A stretch of 64,000 nucleotides of DNA, taken from contig WNNJ02001668.1 of assembly GCA_012934845.2 (NCBI GenBank), positions 213,382 through 277,381 of the forward strand, given 5' to 3'. Position 1 is the first letter of the stretch. Every line of letters begins with the position of its first letter. Below, piece by piece: positions 24,431 to 37,190 of the stretch. The translations under genes were made by a program, and so were the position numbers. The notes beneath the pieces are model-generated. The model saw only the letters and a list, made by a program, of their open reading frames with translations, searched no databases and was not told the origin of the DNA. This DNA is from Pomphorhynchus laevis. Its lineage: Eukaryota > Acanthocephala > Palaeacanthocephala > Echinorhynchida > Pomphorhynchidae.

Positions 24431-26905
24431 GCTCGTGGTAGCTCCCACGAAAAGGATGCGCTAAAATTGGCTGTGTTATTCTCTAAGTTGGTCATGCAGA
24501 ATACTGGATCTAGAAAAATATCCCATATCCGAAAAGCTCTTGAACGACGCCTTTATATGTGGCAGCAGAATAAAGCTGTAGAGTTATTTGACGAAGCACG
24601 AATTTTGCAGGTGAATCTTGAAAAACAGATCGGTACACCGCGATCTGAAGACCGGAATAAGCGGTTTATTCGATTGATAAAATCTGGTCCGGTCAAATCG
24701 GCGGTATCTATTCTAAATGATGATCGATCATTGGGTACAGTGGATGCTTTATCCGAAATCGATGGCGTTACGGTTGACAGAGATCCTAGAGAAGTTGCAC
24801 CCCGAATCTCATGATTCAATACTGGATGTAATGATATGTGATGTTTTTCCAGGTGCAGCCGAACCACCCTGCTCGTTTTACGGTGCTCGACGAAGATATC
24901 ATCATTCGGGCAGCAAAAAACTACTGGGAGTGCTGGTTCATCTGGATTAGATGCCAGATCCTGGAAAGCTATGCTGACCAGTTTTGGGTCTCACTCCCGA
25001 ATGCTCGCGAATGCGTTGGCTAAGTTTACAGTTAGGGTTGCATCAAACAACATAGATCATGGAGTACTGACGCTTTTACGGCATGCCGTCTTAGCAACAG
25101 AGCATTAACACTCAGTCAACACAGTCAACAGAGCACTCGTCAACAGAGCACTCCTTAACATTCATCAACACAGTCAACAGAGCATTAACACTACGAAACA
25201 TTAATCAAATATGCCCTTCACTACAATTCATTCCGAAAAATTACTATCTGCATGATGCTGAACTTCTGATTGACGATGATATACTGTGGTCACGCGAAGG
25301 CTTCACACATGGAGATTCGTTGGCAATGTTAGCATATGCTGCCGCAACGATTCCCCTTATTAGGTCGCTTAAAGCTAAAGTCCCTGAAGTTCTTCACCAC
25401 TCGTATGCAGATGATGCTACCTGCATTGGAAATCTAAGTAGTATTAGATTAGTGTGTCAGGAAATTACAAGCATTGGACAAGGCTACGGATTTAAGACAA
25501 ATGCCTCAAAATGCAAGCTATTGGTTCATCCAAAGATTGAAAAAGATGCCTTGTTAGCATTCGAAGGCACATGAGTCATTGTGACAAGTACAGGATCTGA
25601 AGTGTTGGGATCCCCGATTGAAGCGGATGACTATGTTGCTGAGGTGATTGAGGAAAATGTAAAGGTGTGGGTTTCGGATGTTGGGAAACTAGCGAATATA
25701 GCAGAAATAGATGCATAGGTAGCATATTCGGCATTTACAAAGACCCTGCAATTCAGATGGTTGTATGTGATGCGTACGTGTCCACTGGCACCAACTCACT
25801 TTACGATATTAAGCGATGCAATTCAAAAAGAACTGATTCCAAAAATACTGGGTAAAGTGTCAACTTCATCAGAGGAGGAAGTCATTTATGGGCTGCCATT
25901 GAGAGATGAAGGACTCGGAATCCGCGACCCTACTATCGGCACATCACTGGAATACTAGAGGTCACTCAGAATTTGTCAGCCATTTCTGACAGGCAGAAGT
26001 GCTGAAGAATGTTTTGAAGAGGAACATTCTATATTTTAATCTTTAAGAGATGAAGAAAGTATCAAGGTAAAGTAAAAGTTAAGTACTATGCAAGACAAGC
26101 TATCTCTTGAAGTTAGAGTCGCGTTAAAATTTGGCAGTGAGAAGGGTGCATCATCATGGCTGTGTATGCCCTATCTGGACGATAAAGAAAGTTGCATGAG
26201 CTGCAGAGAGTTTCGAGACGCGATATCAGTGCGATATAACCGACTGCCGTCAGACAGCTTCACCGTGTACTCATATGGAGAGACATTGAGCATGTCACGT
26301 GCACTGTCCTTTCCAACTGGGGGACTTCCCATGATTAGGCATAATATAATTCGAGATATTATTGCCGAAACGTAAACCGAGATCTGCCATGATGTTGGAG
26401 TAGAGCCTGTTCTACAACCGGTTCATCCAAATATTATCTTTGAAGTTGGGACTACCACAAGTGATCATGATGCGCGATTGGATGTGGTTGTTGAGTGGTT
26501 TGTTTGGCACACGTCTGGAGCGGTCATTTTTGGACATTTGCATATTCAATACATTAGCTCCTTCAAATGCCAGTACCGTATCATCGTACAAATATAATGC
26601 AAGATGGAAATCAAGGAAATATATTGAAAGGGTACAACTTGTCGAACGCTCGTCTTTCGTTCCGTTCATTATGGTATCAGTTGGGGGAATGGGAACTCAG
26701 GCTACTGCGGTTCTGAAGACCATCGCAAAGAAACTGGCAGACAAGCACAATGATCAGTACTCTGTTTGTATGGCAAGGATCAGATCTCGTCTATCCATGT
26801 CACTGGCCAAATCTGCTTCGATGTGCTTAAGAGCAAGCCGCTCTACGTATCGTCGCCCGGATAGAATGGTTAACACTATCATCTCGTCAGATAGGTGATG
26901 GGCCG
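24431..26905 (+). mobile_element. RT retroelement with C-terminal nuclease-like domain (RLE-type, tentative)
   Basis: Fragments in order: an N-terminal block (24446-24814; KDALKLAVLFSKLVMQN, KALERRLYMWQQNKA), a block before the RT near 24860-25020, RT core with YADD (25380-25460; HHSYADDATCIGNLSS), thumb-like region (25600-25960; LRDEGLGIRDPT), and C-terminus (26430-26900; DICIFNTLAPSNAS, then FVPFIMVSVGGMGTQA and SLAKSASMCLRASRS). The C-terminal region resembles the PD-(D/E)XK-type endonuclease placed after the RT in R2-like retrotransposons; I infer this from the D-x-FN--A pattern and layout only. At least five stops or shifts break it. The 49830-52640 minus element is a distant relative. 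Confidence 0.6.
25094..25195. repeat. Short imperfect repeats of a GTCAACAGAGCA-type unit
   Basis: The words GTCAACA and CAACAGAGCA occur several times within about 100 bp inside the RT element just left of its YADD block. This looks like local slippage within a decaying element. Confidence 0.6.
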
Positions 26906-26929
26906 ATCGCAATCCACGGATACATAACA

Positions 26930-27115
26930 ATAACAATGTGACATATTTTTTGAGGCCCATGTGGGCCTCAAAATTATGTATGATCAGGTCAGTGTCTGTT
27001 ATGTCATCAACTGTCCTCAATATCTTTAATTCATCTACGTAGATAATTGAGTAGCTACTAGATAATGCACCAGGAGGATCGTTTATACAAACATTAGACA
27101 ACAAGGGATTTGAAA
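26930..27115 (-). mobile_element. CR1-type LINE fragment around the RT active site
   Basis: The minus strand reads SNVCINDPPGALSSSYSIIY followed by VDELKILRTVDD, matching the segment INDLP...YADDLKI of CR1-type RTs with substitutions in the catalytic block. Only about 190 bp remain. Confidence 0.55.
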
Positions 27116-27229
27116 CTTACATTCATTTTCCACTTTCATTGAAAACAAAGCATTTTGATATATTTATATATTTATGTGAAAAGTTGACTTAGGACATTTT
27201 AACTGATTTTCACTGAACAACTGCTAATA

Positions 27230-28022
27230 AAAGCATGCCCAATTGAATCCTGATAAATTCAAATTATGTGGATCCTACCTCGATGCCTCGGCTTATAACC
27301 ACCCTCCATATCATTATCTTTTAAAATTCTTCTATCGTTGATAATCTTGTTTTTCAGGATTCCATTACGACAACCGACTTTTGATTCAACCTTTATTTAG
27401 AGATATAGTACGCTTATCTACCTTGATTATCAACAACCTTCGTCAAATTCGTAGATTGACCGATTTCTTTTTACGACCCTCAAATCTTCTCATTTTCTTA
27501 AGACTTGATTACTGTCTTAGTCAATTTTCCAACTCACATAAATCCAATCTTATTCCCCTACAACGCATCGTAAACGCAGCCGTCAGAATTCTTTTCCGTC
27601 TTCGTCGTTTTGATCATACACCCCACCATCTTGCTTCTATCAATTTGCCTACCATTTATTTTCGTGTTCAAATTCGTCTTCTTTTCATTGCTTTCCGTCT
27701 CATAAATTTTCATAACCTTCCTTTTTCAACCTTTTTTTCTTTATAATTCTCTCTCGTTTGCTGTTTCTTGTGTTCCCGTAATTCCCTTCTTTTACATGTC
27801 CCAAATCGACTCTACCTCTTTTGCCTTCCGCTCCTTCCTTGTGACTGTTCCTTTTTCTTGGAATCATCCGCTATCAGATAACTGATCAACCTCCCTGCCT
27901 TGCTTCAAATGCCTAATCTGATTCCATTTAAACAATTTATCTGCTTGATTTTTTCATTTTTTCTTTGTTAGTGGACGTGTAAGGGTGAAGCTGGGACGCA
28001 TTTGCCACGTTAAATAAATATA
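27230..28022 (+). mobile_element. L2-like LINE, 3' end fragment
   Basis: The copy starts in the block after YADD (LNPDKFKL near 27245) and continues through LRLDYCLSQFSNSHKSNLIP and VRILFRLRRFDHTPHHL to a 3' end GGGACGCATTTGCCACGTTAAATAAATA, the signature of this family. A 121-codon frame (27381-27746) remains open. RT and endonuclease are missing (5' truncation). Confidence 0.8.
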
Positions 28023-28319
28023 TTTCAACTCATGGATACAATCAATATATATTAAAGATAATTGAAGCAATGCTCATTTTTTCATCACATTCACTTAATG
28101 ATTTCAATGGCCGATTAAATTGGATGAAACACAAAGAAAAGGTAATTGACTCGGCAGAGTATTCAACGTGTTCTATGAAATAGTCAGTGGATGACCGGAC
28201 TTGTTCCGTAGGCAATAACCCGAATAAATATAGAATGTTCTCGATGTTATAGTCAGACATTTCCTTTGCGTTCAGTCAGCTAAAAATCCGTTTTTACTTT
28301 TGACTAAGCATCGTATAAA

Positions 28320-29060
28320 TCAATAGAAAGAATACTCACTTACGGAGCTACAAAAGTTTGGAATTGGAACAATGATCGCAAATTTCCAAACGTCAGGGAC
28401 AATACCAGCAATAATACTATTGCAAAATACCTCGGCCAGAAAAGGAGCTAAGAAATTAGATAATCTTTTGAGAAGAAACGGCGATATATCTTCAGGTCCC
28501 GAAGCACTAAATGGATTTCCCTTGGCGAGGATTATTTGGACTGCATCAACAGATACAGGAAATAAATTAACATTCTGTGATACCAATTTGAATAGGAAGG
28601 AAAATAATTCGATGAAAATGATGAAGCAAGACTCTTGACAATATCAACGTTGTAGTTAGTACGTCTTCAGCTGTGTGCACGTATTTAATTTATTATTAAG
28701 AGTTCTGTTACGACCCATATAGGACCAAGATACTTTAGGGCTTCGATTGATTTCATAGACGATTTTAGATTATTATCTATCGCCTTTTTAAAGCTTTTAA
28801 TCTGGTACAAAGATATCTCCACTATTTATAATGGGCGTAGATACTATGTTGACAGCGAGATAACTTCTACAAGCTATTACGAACAATCGACAACTGTCTG
28901 AGCCCTAGATCTATCCATGCAAGTAGTCTAACAATTGATGAAATCACACGCATCGGAGCAATTTTATCAGTGAATTTTAAAGGTGATCATAAACAGTTTC
29001 CAGACGTAGACTACCTTATTCTGGAAAGTGTAAGATAAGCTTGAATACTAACTGATTTTT
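28320..29060 (-). mobile_element. CR1-type LINE remnant (start of RT and linker)
   Basis: Frame 28586-28320 reads NPFSASGPEDISPFLLKRLS and VPDVWKFAIIVPIPNF, the N-terminal RT fingers of CR1-type elements. Upstream on the minus strand (28640-29040) is the eroded linker. Bases 28023-28319 include a 72-codon frame on the minus strand that I could not identify. Confidence 0.65.
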
Positions 29061-29094
29061 TTCTTCTCGAGATCGTTAGTTGGGTCATCGTCAA

Positions 29095-32000
29095 TAAATT
29101 CACACTTTTCACCTCTTTATCTACACAAGCACGTCATGACCACGATGTTTACACATTCAGATCCATCAACTCGTCTCTTGTTCCCGCAGATAAACCATCC
29201 TTTTTCAACGACTACTCTCATGTCGTATTCATTTGTCTAAACAAATCGTCTTAATATAATCCTTATCAAACCCCTCTCCTGAAAATTGGTTTCAAGCATC
29301 GCTCTTACGCATCCTCTGTCCTCATGAACGATTTAAACTAATGTCCACATCCACTCGCATTTTCCCCGATTGCACCTCTTCCGAAATCGCTCAAATCTCT
29401 TCTGCCCGCATCAAAAACCGCGTCGCGAGAAAAACGGCGAAACATCTCTCTCCATCTGAAACATCAGACGGAAATTTTCAAGTTGTCCACACCCGCCCCA
29501 GAAACAGATGGCGCTCTATATCCCCTATGTGCATTTTCAGCTAGCCCCTATCACCACCACACACGGTGGTGATCCGATCTCATCCTCAACCTATCTCTTC
29601 TGCATCATCGAATCCTGGCACTCCGATTCCGACGACCTCTCCATTCGCTGTTTGCTCTCTGCCGGTTGCTCACTAGCAAATCCGCCCGCCTCATCAGCTC
29701 ACCCCCTTTTAAATTCTCTAGTCATGGCGGCATTGTCACATTCGCCCCTCACTCTGCGTTTTTTTTTCAAAAAATACTCCCCCTTTCAGTTCCTGCTATT
29801 TTGAATTGCTCACTTGTCGTTCTTCTAGCCCGATCGCCATGGATCTCACCTTTGTATACCGTCCTGGTTCTTCAGCTCCTATCTCCTTATTTTTACCGAA
29901 CTCGCTGACCTCCTTTCCCACTGTTCTTTGTCCTCCATCCCTTCACTCGTTCTTATTGACTTCAACATCTACCTCGATCGCCCCTCTTCCACCGATTCCA
30001 CCCGGTTTATCAACATTTTATCCACAATTACAAACTCATCTCCACTGCTCCTACACATATCCTTGGCGTCGACATCATCGATGTCCCGATCGTTTTGCTG
30101 GCTACACCTCACTGTCAATCTCCGATCCTAGTCCATCCAATCACTTTCTCGTCACCTTTAATCACACTGTTAACCATTCCCCGCTTCACACACCTAACAT
30201 CCTACGTCGACCTAGGAAAAATCTTTTATCCCACTTCTCCTCTCCGCCTTACTCAAAACGTCTCTATCTTCTCCCGCAGTAAAATCTTACTCTCATCACG
30301 ATCTTGTCATTCTTTTCGACTCTGAACTCACATCCACTCTCGATCTTCTCTTGTCATTCAAGCCTCACCCCACCGTCGCTTGCACCGTTCCCCATGGTTT
30401 GACATCCAATGCCTACACTCAAAGCGTCGACACCGTCATGATTTTCGAATCTAGCAACGTTCTCTCAGACGTAATATCAGCTCGCTTACTTCGTCTCTCC
30501 GTGATTCCTATCTTGCTCTTCGCCGATCTCATCTACACCTACTACGTACCAAATGCAACTCCTGGCAGGATAATATCAACACTTAATTCAATTCTAAGTC
30601 TCTCTGGCATACTTTTAACTCAATCCTTTCTCGCTCCTCTTCGTCTTGCAACATTAATACCCATGATTATTAGTCATTTCTTCATACCAAAATATCCACG
30701 TTGCTCTCTCACAACCTGTCTCCATTCCATCTCACTGCTACTCGCCTCGCCTCATCCTCCCGGAACTCTTTCATATTCTCCTTGTATTACCTGTTGAAGT
30801 CTCCTATGTCCTCATGTCCTTGCCCAACAAAACCTAATCTGCCGATCCCCTGCCTACCCCCATTCTTAAATCCATATGCTCATCCATATAATCTTTTTTC
30901 ACCACCTTGTTTAACTTGTGCATACGCAGTCGTATCTTCCATTCACACTGAAAATTCGCCATTGTTCATCCCCTCTTTAAGAAACAATCGCTCAATACCT
31001 AACTTTCTTTTAGCTATCGCCCAATTACACTCCTCCCTAATCTTTCTGAGCTCTTAGAATGCCTTATCTTAATACAGATAAACGTGTATTTCTCTTCATC
31101 CAATCTGTACCCGCTTTATCAATCCGCTTTCCGCTCTAATCACTCCACAGAAATTGCCTGCATGAAAGTATACGACGACCTGCTTATTTCTTCTCTGCTT
31201 TCAACATCATCCACAACTCCATCCTCATTTCTCGTCGTTGTTTCGATTACGGCTTTTCTTCCTCCTCCGTAGCATGGTTCGCCTCATATCTATTCTATCG
31301 TTCTTTTCGAGTCTGTTCAAATTTATCATAATCTCATTCCATCCCTATTTTCTTCGAAATCTCACAATGTTCAGTCCTAAGACCCCTGCTTTTCTCTATT
31401 CTACTCGGCATCTCTTCCGTTTATCAAACCTTACTCCTTTAGCGTCATGGAATACGCCGATGACATCCTCATATATGCTCATGCACCTGTCCTTCGCATA
31501 CACGATATCGGCATTTCTGCCTCGAACTGTCTTTCTATCTACAAACGTCTCTCCTATCTTCGTCTCGTTCTAAACCCCGACAAGTCAAAAATAATGTGGA
31601 TCATCTCCCATCAACCTAACATATCTCCTCCCCATGTATCTTTTGGATTATCAATCATCCCCATAGTACACAATCTCACTTTCCTAAGCTTCCATTTCGA
31701 TAATCACCTTTCCCTTAAACCCTTTGTCCGCAACAAGGTCCGCTCGTCTAGCTTAATTCTCCGTGACATCCGCCGTATCCGCCCCCTTATCGACTTCCGT
31801 TCATGTATACCTCTTCTTTCATCGCTTCTTTTCCCTAAACTCGATTACTGCCTCAGCCTTTTCGCCAATTCTCCAAAATTCATCATCCTACCCCTACAGC
31901 GGATCTTCAACTCGCCGTTCGAGTGCTTTTTCGTCTCCGTCGCTTCGACCTCACATCCACATATCTTGCCCAACTCTCATGGCCCACCATCCACATCCGC

Positions 32001-32144
32001 ATCAAACCCCGCCTTCTTCTCGTAACTTTTCGTCTTATCGCTGTCGGCTCCCCATCGTTCATCAACCTTCCTTTCTTAGACGACACTCACCACACGTCGA
32101 TATCGCTGCGTTCCCGTCATACTCTCTTACTCCACACCCCCAAG
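29095..32144 (+). mobile_element. L2-like LINE copy lacking its 3' tail
   Basis: Plus-strand order: ORF1 C-terminal remnant (29100-29540), endonuclease (29545-30200; ESWHSDSDDLSIR), linker (30300-30560), RT (30900-31650; MEYADDILIYAHAP at 31447) and C-terminal region (31800-32140). A long stretch from 31447 to 32025 is still open (192 codons). The copy stops at 32144, inside the C-terminal coding region, where it abuts an R2-like sequence in the opposite orientation, so its 3' end was lost by later rearrangement. From about 31370 to 32105 it is almost identical to 15630-16350, while the 5' half is clearly more diverged. Confidence 0.82.
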
Positions 32145-33640
32145 TGCTTTCTCGTAGGCTGACACGAGGGAATTCTGAATCGAAATGGGCCGCAGGTCTC
32201 TAGGACAAGAGACTGGATTTTTCTTTGGAATAAAAACACATCTACTAATGTTGATGCCGGCCACATAGGAAGGAGAGGCTAAAATGATTATGACGGCCAC
32301 TTCTCTTTGTTCGGCTGTCAAAAGACAGACATGAGAAGAGAGTGGAACGACGGATCTGGAGGTGCCCGGAAGAGGTCTCAGGAGTTAAGAATATATGTGA
32401 CAGATAGATCTCTACTCCTGAAGTCTCCTCAAGGTGGGATTGGTTGAGGCGATTGAGTGGCTCCATAATTGTGTAGGGATAGTGACTCCTCCAAAACACT
32501 ATTAGACCTATTTTTCCAATCCAGCCCAAGGTTCTATCCTTCCAACAGACAAACTTCTCCTTCGTGAATATCTTCCAGAAGGAAGACTGGTTTGGACTAA
32601 TGGAAACAATGCTTGCCTTATCCGTACCCAGTTGGAACCTATATCTAGTGCTACAATATTCTTTCGAGAGAACTTACCTGGCAGAAGCAGAGAGATTGGG
32701 GAGACGGAGCATATATGCTTAGGTCATGGGTATATTCAGAGTGGGATTGTAAATACGACCTTTGTAGGTTGTCGAAAGCATCGCGGTAGCTTGCGAAGAT
32801 ATGTAGGAATTAAATTCGGTTAGACTCTCATTACCAATTCTGGGGAAGCGTTGGATAGCTGCCTGAAACAAAACCACTCTGATAGGATCAAAGTGTAATC
32901 TCCTTCTCTTGAAAGACTATAACATACGCATCTCTACCAGATAGAAGTCTAAGGGCAGAAGCTCCTCCCGAATTCCAATGAAGGATATTCAGTGAAAAAG
33001 GCTCACGAGTACTCTGTATTGTGTTAGGTTAGATGAGTGGGATTGCCTTCCCCTAGACGGAGCCAGGGGCAGAAAGGTTGCCCTCTCCGCCACTAGCGCC
33101 GTGCAGAGTAGGCACTTGCCAACGGGCTTTATCTTCATTTCCCAGGGAGGCCTTTCTCTGTTTATACATCTTTCCGAGTTTAATAGGGGGAATAATGTTG
33201 ACTGACGCCCCCTTGTCTTTGATTCCAGTACCGAATGCTTGGGTATTTCCGTTGGTGTGAGAAGTGAGGACAATAGATTATAAATCAAACAATTCATTTC
33301 GCTGAGGATATTCCTCTTATTGGAATCTAGTAATCGAATAATGTCCGTATCCGTCATCCTGGAAGCTGCAACGCAAACTGAATCAGTAGACGGCTTTGCA
33401 TATTTGGGAGCTTGGCTCATGTAAGTTCTTCTATAGCTTTTAAAATAATTTCACTTCCGGAACCATGCTGGATGGTCACTTTTACAATTCGAGAAGACAA
33501 GGGAAGCCTCTAATTTCGACCCCTTCAGAAGGTTAACACAGAAGTCGGAGCTACAGACTCCACAAATTTTCGGGGGTAGTGCATGTAGATCCCCAACGCC
33601 CCCTCTGATGACATGCATTGCAGTGGGGGTTGGTCATGTT
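32145..33640 (-). mobile_element. R2-like LINE fragment, 5' part (tentative)
   Basis: At the 3' side (minus strand, 32270-32160) the text ISRCVFIPKKNPVSCPRDLR then PISIQNSL matches the RT block (S)RTVFIPK...P..FRPISI of R2-clade elements. At the 5' side (about 33560-33455) ICGVCSSDF then SDHPAWF resembles an N-terminal zinc finger (C-x2-C...H). A 143-codon frame (33420-32989) lies between. The catalytic RT blocks and endonuclease are absent because the fragment stops at the junction with the L2-like LINE. R2-type elements are known in schistosomes; those target 28S rDNA, which is not seen here. Confidence 0.45.
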
Positions 33641-33779
33641 ATCTTATTCTAAGATAAAAAATTTCAGGTTGTACCCTAGGAAGGGGTTATATGCAGACAT
33701 GGCTAGAATCTAAGCATGACCGGAGTCAACAGAACAAAAGGCAATCGGTAAATCATGGCCAGCTATCATTTTCACCTGA

Positions 33780-34045
33780 CGAAACTACGGCAGTTTGTAT
33801 AGTGTTTTCAGTAAGTTCAAAGCCTCACCTCTAAGTGAGGAGGGAAATTACTTATTGTAACAGAAGCCTGGACAGACTTAAATTTCAACTTTTCTAAGTG
33901 TGTAAGATTCTTCTCAAAAAAGTTACTGTATTCGTTGGCAAGATCGGTAGTTGTAAAAGAAATCTTTATACTAGACTTGTACAAACGGACAGAGTTGAAC
34001 AAAATACGGTTATTATGATCATTTACGAAGACGTGAAGGAAGGTA
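33780..34045 (-). mobile_element. CR1-type LINE linker fragment (weak)
   Basis: The minus-strand frame 34002-33817 includes DLANEYSNFFEKNLTHLEK, resembling the segment between endonuclease and RT in CR1-type ORF2. The match is short. The neighbouring minus frame 34301-34047 is not recognised. Confidence 0.35.
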
Positions 34046-34296
34046 TTTAAAGATTATCTCTAGCAATATGCTGTTTTAAAGTAATCACCAATTTTTTTAT
34101 GGGGATGGGGGGAAGTGCCCCGGCATCCTGTTTAGAATTAGACAACAAAACGTTTACCTCTTGGTCTGCTTCAGCAGCAGAACAGTTAACACTCTTACCA
34201 AAATCCGCCTTTTCCATTCCAAAAACACTATTCTTTGATCGTCCATCGCACATTTTTTGAAAACAAACTTTCCTTGATTTTATATCGTTTGCACGA

Positions 34297-35175
34297 TTCA
34301 TTGTGCAACGTGGAAATCCTATGGTTCAATCATTTAAAAAAATGATGAATTTTCCTTTCGGAATAGCTTATGTAAATGATGTGGTCAATAAATGTGAAGT
34401 TTTCAAACGTTTGAAACCTCGCTTTTATCAGCCGTATACAATGAGTCAATTAATCAAATCGACGCGACCTTTCGAGATGATCAATATTGAATATGCTCAA
34501 TACATCCTTTCGTTTTTTCGTGCAAAGATACTTCGTCATCGACAATAATACAGTGTTTGAAGTCTTTATTTTGTCTATTTGCTTCACCTACATACATTGA
34601 TAGTGATCGAGGTATGTCCTTCTTAATAAAGGAATTGTGGCAATTTTTGTTATCGCACGGAACAGCACAAAGTTTTTCAACTGCACACCATCCTGAGGGT
34701 AACGGTCTAGTCGAACGATACAACAGAATAATTTGGTCAGCGAAAACTGCGCCCTTACAATCTTTTATTAAAAGGCAAATTACACGATATAATCCTTACT
34801 ATAGTTAGATTTCTCAATATGACGGAAGGATCACAACTGTATCGAATATTATTACGGAAACAAGACTAATTTTGAGTGAAGCATCAATCACAGATATTAA
34901 CCAAAATAATGACGCTCAATTTATTCATAACGATTTACCATGTAAACACACTAGAGTTCATGAAATTCATATAATCGAAAACTGCGGTCCTCAATACTTA
35001 CGACGCTCATCGAAACATCAAACACTTCCGGGTTACTTAAGGGATTACGATACGCAAGGACGATAAAATTATATAAAGAGGGAAGAATGACATGTATTGC
35101 TGACTTATTTTAATATATTTATTATATTTGTAGATTTATTTTAATAAAACTCAATCTTGTGAGTTTAATTTCATT
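34297..35175 (+). mobile_element. Ty3/gypsy (CsRn1-like) remnant: integrase end and terminal repeat
   Basis: Pieces of the same integrase type as at 30-1010 are visible: the zinc-finger end and entry to the core (FYQPYTMSQLIKSTRPFE), part of the catalytic core (SDRGMSFLIKELWQFL, HHPEGNGLVERYNRIIW) and the hydrophilic tail (LRRSSKHQTLPGYL). A short terminal-repeat-like stretch (about 35090-35175) with AATAAA follows. The copy is broken by several breaks and internal losses and is far older than the one at the left edge. Confidence 0.75.
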
Positions 35176-35693
35176 ACATAATAACTAGTAAAGGTAGTCA
35201 TTTGGTTTGTTTCTATTAAATTCGGCATCTACCACAGTGAAATATGAAGAATTATCCGAACATATTTAATTTAACTTTTCGTCAATGGTAATTGCATACT
35301 GAATAGTATGCAAAAACGTTTCTTGATATAATTTATGTTCCTAACCGCATATTTAGTCTCTCTGGATATTCATGTACTCATATGCATATAATATGACGCA
35401 AGATGTTCTTCAAAGAAACCGTACTTAAACTCTTCTTTTTTATTCTTCTCCTTGATTATCGATTTTGGGTTGTCACTCCTCACAAGTTCCTTAAATGCAG
35501 TATGGCAATGATATATAAGCCCATTTCAGTCTTAATTATATCCCTCACCTGTATGTTTCTTTACGAATGCACATCATCGTTTCTATTTTGATCCTAATCG
35601 CAGTAAGTTCGGATATGAAGCTGCATGTATGTTATGTCTCTTTTATCAAGTCAATGTTTGGAAAATTTACTCAAATATTTTAATGCGAGTAAT
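35176..35693. other. Spacer, nothing recognised
   Basis: A 62-codon hydrophobic frame (35403-35591) matches no family I know and has no supporting context. Confidence 0.5.
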
Positions 35694-35861
35694 TTATTAA
35701 AGTGGCTACCGTAGAATAATTCACTTACAAGTCCACTAAAAGTTTGGTAGAAAACAAAAGAACTCAGAAAATTTACAATCTGTCAGAACAAAACACAAAA
35801 AATGTTAATATTATGAGAGAGAAACTTTGGAGAAGGATAAATAATACAGAAATAATGATAG

Positions 35862-35991
35862 TGTAGGTGGAGCAAAATTCAATTTGGAGGATAATCAGAT
35901 CGATCGATTGAGATAAGATTGGACTGAATTAGCTTCTTTAATGTAGATGGAGCAAAATTCAATTTGGAGGATAATCAGATCGATCGATTGA
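35862..35991 (-). repeat. 50-bp direct duplication
   Basis: 35862-35911 and 35942-35991 are identical except for one base, spaced 80 bp apart. Each holds ATCAGATCGATCGATTGA. They lie in the 3' part of the L2-like remnant. Confidence 0.85.
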
Positions 35992-36464
35992 CAAGACCGG
36001 ACTGGAGTATTTTCTTAGATTTATGAAGAGACTGAGTTAACATGATGTTTACCGGGAGAGAACTATAACGTGTCATACTTACATTGTATGAGCGAAGTCC
36101 GAAGTTGATAGTCTCTTGGAATAGCAAAGAGGCCGTATTACTGGATCTAAGGATTAGAGAAAACATTTGAGCATAATCATAAGGGAGTTTGAGATAGGTG
36201 GGGGAGTTGTAAGTATTCGAATGATGAGGGAAAGTTAGCAAATAGTAGCATGTTGAGAATGCAGAATTGTTTGGATGTATGGCAAAAACGTGGAAAGTGT
36301 GATAAGATATGGCCGGCAGAATGCATAATACGTTGAAGAGGATAAAACAGATATTTAAATGAATTATTTAGCCAGATAAAACAACAGTCAGGTTGGGGAA
36401 AGAGTAGAAGCAATGGGTTGTCGGCGTGTAATAGTATTAATTGTCGGCGTGTAATAGTATTAAT

Positions 36465-36636
36465 CCTGTGGAGTTGTCTGGACAGCATGCTTTCTGTCGT
36501 AATGCGCCCTGTGGAGTTGTCTGGACAGCATGCTTTCTGTTGTAATGCGCCCTGTGGAGTTGTCTGGACAGCATGCTTTCTGTCGTAATGCGCCCTGTGG
36601 AGTTGTCTGGACAGCATGCTTTCTGTCGTAATGCGA
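36465..36636. repeat. 43-bp tandem repeat, four copies
   Basis: Units start at 36465, 36508, 36551 and 36594, each beginning CCTGTGGAGTTGTCTGGACA. Only one or two substitutions separate them. Immediately left, a 23-bp unit TCGGCGTGTAATAGTATTAA... is duplicated (about 36419-36464). The 43-bp period is not a multiple of 3, so the open frames through it are chance. Confidence 0.93.
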
Positions 36637-37190
36637 CCTGATAGCTGAAGCTATTATGTAGCCAGCTAAAATACAAGTTAGTCGAAGAGGTCCGGAAATA
36701 TCTCAACAAAATGAAATTCAACCGACTACCAACAAGACGATTTCAATGCAGTATTAATTTTGTTATGAATGCATCGAAGATCACGGAGAAGAAAGAACAA
36801 GAGCGCACTTGGTGAATAAATGGAGGAAAATAATAACTATTGTTAAAGGAAACGAAGAAATTTCAAGTGGTTAACGGTGGCTAGATATTTGTTGTCAAGG
36901 AAAATAGGACGACTAGTTATAATACCCGGATAAATTAATTACATAACGATTTAATTCACGAAATTGATCTTCATTTGGTTGGCTTCTAGATATTTGGAAA
37001 CAGCGGTTAGCACTTTATAGATAGTTAGGAGATTTTGTTTATATTAGAAGGCGAGCAATAAGCGTAGATGAGAATGCCATAAGCATACTACATTATTTGA
37101 AGGTTGAAAGGCGAAGTGACGCGTGACACTACATTATTAACGAGGTTAGGTCGAAGAATGGATTTGTACTAATAAAACAATGATCACTGT

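Larger units (their letters stand above)
35694..37190 (-). mobile_element. L2-like LINE remnant carrying internal repeats
   Basis: On the minus strand the segment at about 37110-37060 reads YAYGILIYAY, the worn equivalent of YADDILIYAH; 36400-36180 gives LFPQPDCCFIWLNNSFKYL and HILSHFPRFCHTSKQF, matching LFPKIDYCLSLFANSPKS and VLFRLRRFDHTSTYF of better copies. The 3' end reads GTGGACTTGTAAGTG...AGCCACTTTAATAAA like the remnant at 1124-1957. It is old and interrupted by a 43-bp tandem repeat and other duplications. Confidence 0.7.

Noticed and set aside
35403-35591. 62-aa hydrophobic frame as a gene
   Set aside because: Short, unmatched and isolated in AT-rich sequence between element remnants.
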